Source: JALWSI01 sp964569095 [NCBI: uncultured Aquificales bacterium] (GTDB lineage Bacteria; Thermosulfidibacterota; Thermosulfidibacteria; Thermosulfidibacterales). From it: DNA of 5,069 bases. This document shows, one piece after another, positions 1-4,798 of this stretch. Numbering within the stretch: position 1 is the stretch's first letter; each line of letters opens with the position of its first letter. Both the position numbers and the translations under genes were made by a program. Location of the stretch: the NCBI GenBank assembly GCA_964569095.1, contig CAZMTB010000197.1, positions 1-5,069 of the forward strand, in the 5' to 3' direction. The notes beneath the pieces were generated by a model that worked only from the letters and a program-made list of their open reading frames with translations, did not search any database and was not told the DNA's origin.

Positions 1-818
1 GGGATGAACTGTTTGGTGGATACACCAGGTATTTTCTTGGGCGCGAGTTGTGGGATAAGGTTTCTATGCTTCCGCGAGGGTTTAGAAGAAGGTTGTTGCC
101 CAGGTTGCTCAACTTGTTGTCTCCCGGCGTGTGGGAAGAGATTTTTAGGATGTTTAATGGGTTTATTCCCAGAAGGTACAGGCAGGAATTGATGGGAGAC
201 AAGATTGCCAAGCTCTCTGAGATTATAGACGCTGATACCCCTGATGAGCTCTATTACAAGATGATCTCCCATTGGAGGCATTCAGATAAGGTGGTTATGG
301 GAAAAGATGGGTTTCCAACGATAGTGGAGGTGAAGCAGGGTTTTCCGAATCTTCCCGATTTTACCCAGCGAATGCAGTTTTTCGACCTTATCTTCTATCT
401 GCCCGACGATATACTGGTGAAGGTGGATAGGGCTAGCATGGCGGTTAGCCTGGAGGCCAGGGTGCCCCTTTTGGACCATCGCGTGGTAGAGTTGGCCTGG
501 AAGCTACCCATGAGCGTGAAGATTAGAGATGGTGGTGGAAAGTGGATACTGAAGAGGTTGCTTTCGAAGTACCTGCCTGAGTCCTTGATCGAGCGGCCCA
601 AGATGGGATTTGCCGTTCCCATAGATGTTTGGCTCAGGGGTCCGTTGAGGGAGTGGGCGGAGGACCTTTTGAGTGAAGAGCGTTTGAAAAGAGATGGCTT
701 CTTTGACCCATTGCTGGTTAGAAGGAAGTGGGAGGAGCACCTTTCGGGTGGGCGTAAGTGGCATTATCACATGTGGGATGTGTTAATGTTCCAGGCCTGG
801 CTTGATAGGTGGAATTAG
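1..818 (+). CDS. asnB: Asparagine synthetase B-type amidotransferase, 3' part
   Basis: Reading frame from base 3 to the TAG at 816-818; the 5' part lies outside the window, so only about 271 C-terminal residues are seen of a family usually near 600. The family transfers glutamine-derived ammonia to an adenylated aspartate or, in polysaccharide clusters, to a sugar carboxylate. The visible part is the synthetase domain. It opens with DELFGGYTRY, the conserved segment just after the ATP-binding loop, then has YLPDDILVKVDRASM and SLEARVPLLDH, the substrate/ATP site signature, and RPKMGFAVP near the C-terminus. The glutaminase domain is not visible. GC is clearly lower than downstream (about 51% in 301-470). 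The glycosyltransferase remnant right behind it suggests an O-antigen or exopolysaccharide role rather than housekeeping asparagine synthesis, but sequence alone cannot decide the substrate. The first in-frame start codons inside the window (such as TTG 48) are internal and not true starts. Confidence 0.93.
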   Translation, partial: DELFGGYTRYFLGRELWDKVSMLPRGFRRRLLPRLLNLLSPGVWEEIFRMFNGFIPRRYRQELMGDKIAKLSEIIDADTPDELYYKMISHWRHSDKVVMGKDGFPTIVEVKQGFPNLPDFTQRMQFFDLIFYLPDDILVKVDRASMAVSLEARVPLLDHRVVELAWKLPMSVKIRDGGGKWILKRLLSKYLPESLIERPKMGFAVPIDVWLRGPLREWAEDLLSEERLKRDGFFDPLLVRRKWEEHLSGGRKWHYHMWDVLMFQAWLDRWN

Positions 819-992
819 AGGTTTGCCTGCGACGCCGGGGCCTTGGCTGAGGCCATGACCAGGCTGGCGTTGGTTTCGGAGAGGGGAAGAAGGGTGATGG
901 GGCTGCGGAGCAGGGAGAGGGCCCTGAGGGAGTTCAGCGTGGACACGGTGGTGGACGAGTACCTTGGGTTGATTAAGGGGCTGGATTCTTAG
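819..992 (+). pseudogene. C-terminal remnant of a GT4-family glycosyltransferase
   Basis: Directly after the asnB stop, in the same frame, 57 codons remain open to the TAG at 990-992. They read DAGALAEAMTRLAL, then SERGRRVMGLRSRERALREF, then FSVDTVVDEYLGLIKGL. This is the order and spacing of the last helices of GT-B (GT4) glycosyltransferases: the helix after the PPGD-type loop, the arginine-rich helix, and the closing EFS....V..Y helix. No start codon with a ribosome site precedes it and the two Rossmann domains are absent, so it is a decayed or recombined 3' fragment. Its GC (about 63% of 821-990) matches the resident genes downstream and not asnB. It could be read only by stop readthrough from asnB, for which there is no support. 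The family call rests on the pattern of this short tail; the donor sugar cannot be told. Confidence 0.75.
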
Positions 993-1030
993 CCGTTATG
1001 CCGCCAGCCCGGGGTTATTAAGGCCTTCCT

Positions 1031-1064
1031 GTTTTTCCCCGTTCTGGGGAGAGAAAAATTTTTT
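1031..1064 (+). terminator. Intrinsic terminator candidate after the polysaccharide locus
   Basis: TCCCC at 1036-1040 pairs with GGGGA at 1046-1050 around the loop GTTCT. The stem extends outward by weaker pairs (U-G, U-A, U-G, U-A) to 1032 and 1054, and six T residues follow at 1059-1064. Four A residues separate stem and T tract, so the fit is imperfect; the A run plus T run could allow function on both strands. Its position between the remnant and the next promoter supports the call. Confidence 0.5.
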
Positions 1065-1073
1065 CCTACCTTG

Positions 1074-1102
1074 TTGACAATCCCTACCCCCCTGCGTAGA
1101 AG
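1074..1102 (+). promoter_or_regulatory. Sigma70-type promoter candidate for the regulator gene
   Basis: A perfect TTGACA at 1074-1079 is followed after 17 bases by TAGAAG at 1097-1102, which matches four of six -10 positions including the first two. It lies in the AT-richer gap just behind the terminator candidate and about 75 bases ahead of the regulator start. A second -10-like hexamer, TATAAC at 1120-1125, matches five of six but has no good -35 box at 17 bases. Which of the two is used cannot be decided by eye. Confidence 0.4.
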
Positions 1103-1122
1103 AACATCTCGTTTTCGGGTAT

Positions 1123-1138
1123 AACAAAACTTTTTGTT
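1123..1138. promoter_or_regulatory. Palindromic operator candidate upstream of the regulator
   Basis: AACAAAA at 1123-1129 and TTTTGTT at 1132-1138 are perfect inverted arms around two bases. The element overlaps the TATAAC hexamer and sits just downstream of the TTGACA/TAGAAG promoter candidate, where a bound repressor would block transcription. XRE-family dimers typically bind such short dyads, so autoregulation by the gene at 1178 is a reasonable inference. The simple A/T content means chance cannot be excluded. Confidence 0.4.
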
Positions 1139-1177
1139 TAGCCATCAACGACGAGGTTTAACGAGAAAGGTGCCTCT

Positions 1178-1708
1178 ATGGAGATAGGGAAGAAGCTGAG
1201 AAGGTTGAGAAAGTCCAAGGCCTTGACCCTGGAGGAGCTGGCCACCAGGGCCAACCTGACCAAGGGTTTCCTCTCTCAGGTGGAGAGGGACAAGGCGTCT
1301 CCCTCGGTGGCGGCGCTCAAGCAGGTGCTGGACGTTATGGGAGAGGACATAAGCTCTTTCTTCCAGGACATAGAGGTGCCAGAGCGCAACGTCTTCAGGA
1401 AGGAAGAGAGGGAGCTGACCGAGGAGGACATTGCGGGGGTGAGAAAGCTGCTCCTCACCCCTGACATCCAGTACAGGGAGCTCGACCCCTACTACGTGGT
1501 GATAGAGCCGGAGAGGCGGCTCACCAGCGAGGACTTCGACGACGAGGAGATATTCGGGTTTCTTCTGAAGGGTGAGCTTTGGCTCAAGGTGAACGGGGAC
1601 GAGAACCGGGTGGGGGAAGAGGACGTGGTTTACCTCTTTCCCGACAACGAGTTCGTGCTCGAAAACAGGGGCAAGGAAGAGGCAGTGCTTATAATGGTGA
1701 CCTATTGA
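1178..1708 (+). CDS. XRE-family HTH regulator with C-terminal cupin domain
   Basis: A 176-residue protein with the two-domain layout of PuuR-like regulators. Residues 5-60 are a helix-turn-helix of the HTH_3 type, with the typical LTLEELATRANLTKGFLSQ, then VERDKASPSVAALKQV. Residues 105-176 form a cupin barrel with EEIFGFLLKGELWL and a closing VLIMVTY strand. The usual cupin metal ligands are absent: the HxH region is replaced by EDFDDEE (118-124) and the later histidine by a non-metal residue near NEFVLEN. The domain therefore probably senses a ligand without metal. The ATG at 1178 follows GAGAAAGG (1163-1170) at good spacing. It stands 65 bases ahead of speD on the same strand, so control of polyamine synthesis, as PuuR does for putrescine catabolism in E. 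coli, is the favoured inference. Its effector and sign of action are not visible. Confidence 0.9.
   Translation: MEIGKKLRRLRKSKALTLEELATRANLTKGFLSQVERDKASPSVAALKQVLDVMGEDISSFFQDIEVPERNVFRKEERELTEEDIAGVRKLLLTPDIQYRELDPYYVVIEPERRLTSEDFDDEEIFGFLLKGELWLKVNGDENRVGEEDVVYLFPDNEFVLENRGKEEAVLIMVTY
1690..1695 (+). promoter_or_regulatory. Perfect TATAAT, possible second promoter for the spe operon
   Basis: TATAAT occurs inside the last codons of the regulator gene (LIM of LIMVTY), in otherwise GC-rich DNA, with a TG at 1686-1687 close to the extended -10 position but one base too far. No recognisable -35 box lies 16-18 bases upstream. Initiation near 1702 would give a leader of about 70 bases holding three inverted repeats before speD. 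Without a -35 this remains a candidate only. Confidence 0.25.
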
Positions 1709-1716
1709 GAGGTCGC
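1696..1716 (+). repeat. Inverted repeat spanning the regulator stop codon
   Basis: GGTGACCT (1696-1703) pairs with AGGTCGCT (1710-1717) through eight base pairs, two of them G-U, around the loop ATTGAG. The regulator's TGA stop (1706-1708) lies in the loop. No T tract follows, so a terminator is unlikely; it may shape the transcript or attenuate readthrough into speD. Confidence 0.4.
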
Positions 1717-1747
1717 TTGGCACCAACCCAGGCTTGACCCAGGTCAA
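1717..1747. promoter_or_regulatory. Two dyads ahead of speD, operator candidates
   Basis: TTGGCACCAA (1717-1726) and TTGACCCAGGTCAA (1734-1747) are both perfect inverted arms around a CA centre, with centres 19 bases apart, close to two helical turns. They fill the gap between the regulator and speD and share the TTG...CAA edges. They could be operators of the upstream XRE-cupin protein or RNA hairpins in the speD leader. They do not resemble the AACAAAA/TTTTGTT dyad upstream of the regulator, which weakens the idea that one protein binds all sites. Confidence 0.35.
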
Positions 1748-1773
1748 AGCTGGTGGACGGAAAGGAGAAGAAG

Positions 1774-2175
1774 ATGAAGTCACTGGGAAGGCATGTGTTG
1801 GTAGAGTTTTACGGGTGCGACAGGGACCGTCTCAACTCGGTGGAGCTCATCGAGAACTCCATGAAGGAGGCGGCCCTGAACAGTGGCGCAACCATAGTGG
1901 AGAGCGTGTTCCACCTCTTCTCTCCCCACGGGGTGAGCGGGGTGGTTGTGATAGCCGAGTCCCATCTGGCGATACACACCTGGCCCGAATACCAGTACGC
2001 GGCGGTGGACCTCTTCACCTGTGGAGACTCGGTGGACCCCTGGGTGGCCTTTGAGTACCTGAAGGAGGCCCTGAAGGCCGAGACCATGTTCACCATGGAG
2101 ATGAGGCGGGGACAGCTTCACCACGTTGACGAGCTTAACTACAAACCCGTGGCTGCAGCAGGAGGTATGCCATGA
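1774..2175 (+). CDS. speD: S-adenosylmethionine decarboxylase proenzyme, prokaryotic class 1B
   Basis: A 133-residue proenzyme that cleaves itself to form a pyruvoyl group and decarboxylates AdoMet, making the aminopropyl donor for SpeE in the cytoplasm. It matches the short Thermotoga/Bacillus type along its length: [12 protein letters not shown] at the N-terminus, [16 protein letters not shown] with cleavage between Glu62 and Ser63, His68 in HTWPEY, and Cys83 in DLFTCGD. These are the pyruvoyl serine, processing histidine and catalytic cysteine at the same numbers as in the Thermotoga maritima enzyme. The start at ATG 1774 is chosen over GTG 1753 because AAAGGAG (1761-1767) stands six bases before it and the family begins with MKSLGRH. 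Its stop overlaps the next start in ATGA (4 bases), so translation is coupled. Confidence 0.96.
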   Translation: MKSLGRHVLVEFYGCDRDRLNSVELIENSMKEAALNSGATIVESVFHLFSPHGVSGVVVIAESHLAIHTWPEYQYAAVDLFTCGDSVDPWVAFEYLKEALKAETMFTMEMRRGQLHHVDELNYKPVAAAGGMP

Positions 2176-2639
2176 TCTTCACCATGCCCACCACCTTCTT
2201 CTTCGTTAAGGGCAGCTCCGAAGGGTTCTCTCCCCTCAACTCCTTCGACGGGGCCTTGCTGAACGCTGGCATAGGCAACACCAACCTGGTGAAGATGAGC
2301 AGCATCATACCTCCCCGTTGCAGGGAGATAGAGCCCGTCTCCCTTCCCCAGGGGGCGTTGGTTCCCGTGGCCTACGCCAGCATAACCTCTTCCAACCCGG
2401 GGGAGAGGATAAGCGCGGGGGTGGCGGCAGCCTTCCCGGAGGACGAGAACCAGGCTGCCCTCATCATGGAGTACGCCGCCCCGGGTTCCAAGGAGGAGAT
2501 AGAGGAGAGGGTGCGCCAGATGGCGAAAGAGGGGATGCTGATGAGGGGCAAGGATGTTAGGGAGCTGAAGAGCGTGGCAGTGGAGCACCTGGTTGAGAAG
2601 ATAGGAACCGCCTTTGCCGCGGTGGTGTTATGGGATTGA
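2172..2639 (+). CDS. pdaD: Pyruvoyl-dependent arginine decarboxylase
   Basis: A 155-residue self-processing enzyme (PvlArgDC) that converts arginine to agmatine, the first step of the arginine route to polyamines. The N-terminus has the family pattern [11 protein letters not shown], then [23 protein letters not shown]. Cleavage is expected between Ser43 and Ser44, leaving a pyruvoyl group on the larger subunit. [10 protein letters not shown] carries Glu100, which corresponds to the catalytic acid (Glu109) of the Methanocaldococcus jannaschii enzyme; the C-terminus closes with [11 protein letters not shown]. Length is normal (150-165). The ATG at 2172 has GGAGG at 2161-2165 and overlaps the speD stop by 4 bases. 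Standing between speD and speE ties it to spermidine-type synthesis rather than acid resistance. It is common in archaea and in scattered bacteria such as Chlamydia. Confidence 0.94.
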   Translation: MIFTMPTTFFFVKGSSEGFSPLNSFDGALLNAGIGNTNLVKMSSIIPPRCREIEPVSLPQGALVPVAYASITSSNPGERISAGVAAAFPEDENQAALIMEYAAPGSKEEIEERVRQMAKEGMLMRGKDVRELKSVAVEHLVEKIGTAFAAVVLWD

Positions 2640-3502
2640 TACCCAGCGCGAGACCCCAGAGGGCAACGGAGCTTTGGTACACCGAGCCCTTCGACGAGGG
2701 GTGGCGAGTCGCCTTCAGGGTTAGGCAGACCCTCTTTTCTGGCTCGAGCCGCTACCAGCAGATAGACCTCTTCGAGAGCGAGAGCTTTGGCAAGGTGCTG
2801 GTGCTGGACGGCATGACCATGCTCACCGAGAGGGACGAGTGCGGCTACCACGAGATGCTGGTGCACCTGCCCATGTTCACCCATCCCCGTCCCAGGAGGG
2901 TGCTCATCATCGGCGGAGGGGACGGGGGCACCCTGAGAGAGGTGTTGAGGCACCCTACGGTGGAAGAGGCGGTCCAGGTGGAGATAGACCGGGAGGTGAT
3001 AGAGGTTAGCAAGAGGTTCTTGCCGGGGTTGGCCTCGGCTTACGAGGATCCCAGGGCCACGGTGGTGGTGGGAGACGGCATCGCCTACGTGGGGGAGTGC
3101 CACGAGGGCTCCTTCGACGTTGTGCTGGTGGACTCCACCGATCCCGTGGGTCCCGCGGAGGGCCTGTTTGAGAAGGGGTTTTACGGTGAGTGCAAGAGGA
3201 TACTGAGGGATGGTGGAATAGTGACGGTCCAGTCGGGGTCTCCACTATTTCAGCCCGGGGTGCTGAGACAGGTGGCAGGGCTCTTCAGGGACCTCTTCCC
3301 CTTGTGGTGCACCTACCTCTCCTCGGTTCCCGCCTACGGGGGACCCTGGAGCTTCACCCTTGGCTCCCTGGGACCGGATCCCGCGGAGGGTCCCGCCAGG
3401 GAGGTGAACGGGGTGGGCAACCTGCGGTACTACACCCCGGAGCTACACCTCGGTGCCCTTGCCCTTCCAAGGTACGTTAGAGAGATAGTGGGGGAACCCT
3501 GA
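2630..3502 (+). CDS. speE: Spermidine synthase / polyamine aminopropyltransferase
   Basis: A 290-residue cytoplasmic transferase that moves aminopropyl from decarboxylated AdoMet to an amine, normally putrescine, giving spermidine and methylthioadenosine. An N-terminal beta region (to about residue 75) with ELWYTE and YQQIDLFES is followed by a Rossmann methyltransferase-like fold. It shows [22 protein letters not shown], the nucleotide loop GGGDGG (95-100), VEID (117-120), GDG (148-150), and [13 protein letters not shown] with catalytic Asp168. [17 protein letters not shown] closes the protein as in the family. ATG 2630 overlaps pdaD by 10 bases and has no clear Shine-Dalgarno; TTG 2636, in the same frame, would instead give a 4-base TTGA overlap, so the start is uncertain by two codons. 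With arginine decarboxylase next door and no agmatinase seen, agmatine as acceptor (as in Thermus) is also possible. Confidence 0.95.
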   Translation: MGLIPSARPQRATELWYTEPFDEGWRVAFRVRQTLFSGSSRYQQIDLFESESFGKVLVLDGMTMLTERDECGYHEMLVHLPMFTHPRPRRVLIIGGGDGGTLREVLRHPTVEEAVQVEIDREVIEVSKRFLPGLASAYEDPRATVVVGDGIAYVGECHEGSFDVVLVDSTDPVGPAEGLFEKGFYGECKRILRDGGIVTVQSGSPLFQPGVLRQVAGLFRDLFPLWCTYLSSVPAYGGPWSFTLGSLGPDPAEGPAREVNGVGNLRYYTPELHLGALALPRYVREIVGEP

Positions 3503-4095
3503 TGCTCTCCAGCAGGCACCGGGACCTCTTTCTTCCCCTGTTTGGTCCCCTATCGAGGGGGATAGCGAAGCTTGGGGTTACCCCTAACCACCTCACCGTT
3601 GCAGGGGCCGTGTTGAGCGCCGCCAGTGGGGTTCTCTTTGCCCTTGGCAGCAACAGGTGGGCGGGGGTGGTGCTGATCTTGGGAGGACTGTGCGACTGCC
3701 TGGACGGGGGGGTGGCCAGGGCCACCGACACCGTTTCACCCTTTGGCGCCTTCCTGGATTCCACGGTTGACAGGTACTCTGACCTCTTCGTCTTTGGGGG
3801 GCTCTTGTACCAGTCGTGCTCCCTCAAGAGCCCGGGGCTCTTCGTGGCCACCTTTCTGGCCCTTATCGGTTCGGTGATGGTTAGCTACACCAGGGCCAGG
3901 GCAGAGAGCCTCATAGACGACTGCCAGGTGGGGCTGGCGGAAAGGCCGGAGAGGGTGATACTGCTCGTTGCCGGGGCCTTGCTGGGGCTGCTCTGGTGGG
4001 CGGTTATAGCGGTTGCCATACTGGCCAACGCCACCGCCCTTCAGAGGATACTTCACACGAGGGAGAGGTTGAGGGGAGGAGACAACCGTGCTTGA
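3502..4095 (+). CDS. CDP-alcohol phosphatidyltransferase family membrane protein
   Basis: A 197-residue integral membrane enzyme of the family that exchanges CMP of a CDP-alcohol (usually CDP-diacylglycerol) for another alcohol to make phospholipid headgroups. The complete signature is present: D65-x2-D68-G69-x2-A72-R73-x8-G82-x3-D86-x3-D90, which binds two metal ions and the CDP group. GVTPNHLT at residues 25-32 is the usual N-terminal helix. Roughly six hydrophobic segments follow, ending near residue 178. The segment SYTRARAESL, then GLAERPERVILL, resembles the phosphatidylinositol-phosphate and archaetidylinositol-phosphate synthase branch more than PgsA glycerophosphate enzymes, but the acceptor alcohol is not proven. 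Its ATG overlaps the speE stop by one base (TGATG), so it belongs to the same operon, which is an unusual partner for polyamine genes. Confidence 0.9.
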   Translation: MLSSRHRDLFLPLFGPLSRGIAKLGVTPNHLTVAGAVLSAASGVLFALGSNRWAGVVLILGGLCDCLDGGVARATDTVSPFGAFLDSTVDRYSDLFVFGGLLYQSCSLKSPGLFVATFLALIGSVMVSYTRARAESLIDDCQVGLAERPERVILLVAGALLGLLWWAVIAVAILANATALQRILHTRERLRGGDNRA

Positions 4096-4798
4096 GCTCT
4101 GGTTCCCCTTCTCTTGCCTCATCATTCTCATGCTCATCCTCTTCAATCCCCTCTTCTGGATCCTGCTTCCCCTCCTCTTCCTGGTGAGCGTGCTCCTCTT
4201 CTCCTACGAGTTCGTTCTCTTCTCCATGGGGGGATGGTGGGAGCTGCCGAGGCACCTCTGGAACCTCTGGAGGGATCCCCGGCTGAGGAAGAATCACGCC
4301 CTCTGTCACGCCACGCTGAACATCCTTGAGGAGGAGGGGATAAGCGCCCGTCCCCGGGGCATGGCCCAGGAGGTGGGCTTCTACGTGAACCTGCCGGAGG
4401 GGATAATGAGCCCCGATGCCATTATGGAGGCGGCCCAGAAGGGGAGGAAGAGGGTGTTGGCAGGGGACCACGCCATCATGGTGCACCAGGGGTGTGCCAC
4501 CGCCAACATGACCAGTGGTTTTCTCCTCTTCGTGGTGATGCTGGTGCTTATGTTCTTCTTGAGGTTCTTCAGCCCCTTGGGGGTGGTGGCAGCGGCGGTG
4601 GTCTCTTACCTCTTCGCGGCGCCCTTCTCTCCCCTGGTTCAGAAGTGGTTCTTCGTCACCCCTGAGCTCGGGGACATTGAGATCACCGGGGTGCAGGCGG
4701 CCCCCTTCGTCAGGCACTTCGAGATACCACTACCCCTGGTGCCGGGAAGGCACTTCGTCTCCACCAGGCTCATCAAGCCCATCAGAAGGCTGCCTTGA
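4088..4798 (+). CDS. DUF6391-like membrane protein of unknown function
   Basis: A 236-residue protein with a long hydrophobic N-terminus (residues 6-46, probably one hairpin or two helices), a polar middle of about 95 residues, and two more hydrophobic helices (about 143-160 and 164-180), then a polar tail. The middle has RKNHALCHATLNIL (67-80), an HxxxH element, and HQGCATANMTSG (133-144), which recall the DUF6391 family of membrane proteins as remembered; no function is known to me. His70, Cys73, His74, His128, His133 and Cys136 could form a metal site, which is inference. The start is GTG 4088, eight bases into the end of the phosphatidyltransferase gene, with GGAGGA at 4075-4080 seven bases before it. 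The tight packing suggests membrane or lipid-related work with its neighbour. Confidence 0.75.
   Translation: MLELWFPFSCLIILMLILFNPLFWILLPLLFLVSVLLFSYEFVLFSMGGWWELPRHLWNLWRDPRLRKNHALCHATLNILEEEGISARPRGMAQEVGFYVNLPEGIMSPDAIMEAAQKGRKRVLAGDHAIMVHQGCATANMTSGFLLFVVMLVLMFFLRFFSPLGVVAAAVVSYLFAAPFSPLVQKWFFVTPELGDIEITGVQAAPFVRHFEIPLPLVPGRHFVSTRLIKPIRRLP

Noticed and set aside
819-992. The 57-codon segment as a small stand-alone gene or an asnB readthrough extension
   Set aside because: No start codon with a ribosome site is placed for it, and its residues match only the tail end of GT4 enzymes, so a remnant explains it better.
1717-1747. Intrinsic terminator between the regulator gene and speD
   Set aside because: The inverted repeats are not followed by a T run, so no factor-independent terminator is supported.
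1734-1762. TTGACC at 1734 as a -35 box for speD
   Set aside because: The hexamer 17 bases downstream is ACGGAA, with no -10 likeness; the element is better explained as one arm of a dyad.
1753-1773. GTG 1753 as start of speD, adding seven residues
   Set aside because: The Shine-Dalgarno at 1761-1767 would lie inside the gene, and the family starts at MKSLGRH encoded from 1774; the pyruvoyl serine then takes its usual number 63.
1145-1783. Open frame on the - strand, 212 codons
   Set aside because: It covers the whole XRE-cupin gene in antisense; leucine, histidine and proline-rich low-information product.
2372-3103. Long open frame on the - strand, 243 codons
   Set aside because: It is antisense to pdaD and speE, both of which have complete family motifs; the product resembles nothing and has no ribosome site of note.
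4004-4717. Long open frame on the - strand, 237 codons
   Set aside because: It lies across the end of the phosphatidyltransferase gene and nearly all of the membrane protein gene; its product is rich in His, Glu, Pro and Gly with no recognisable domain, as expected for the antisense of hydrophobic GC-rich coding DNA.
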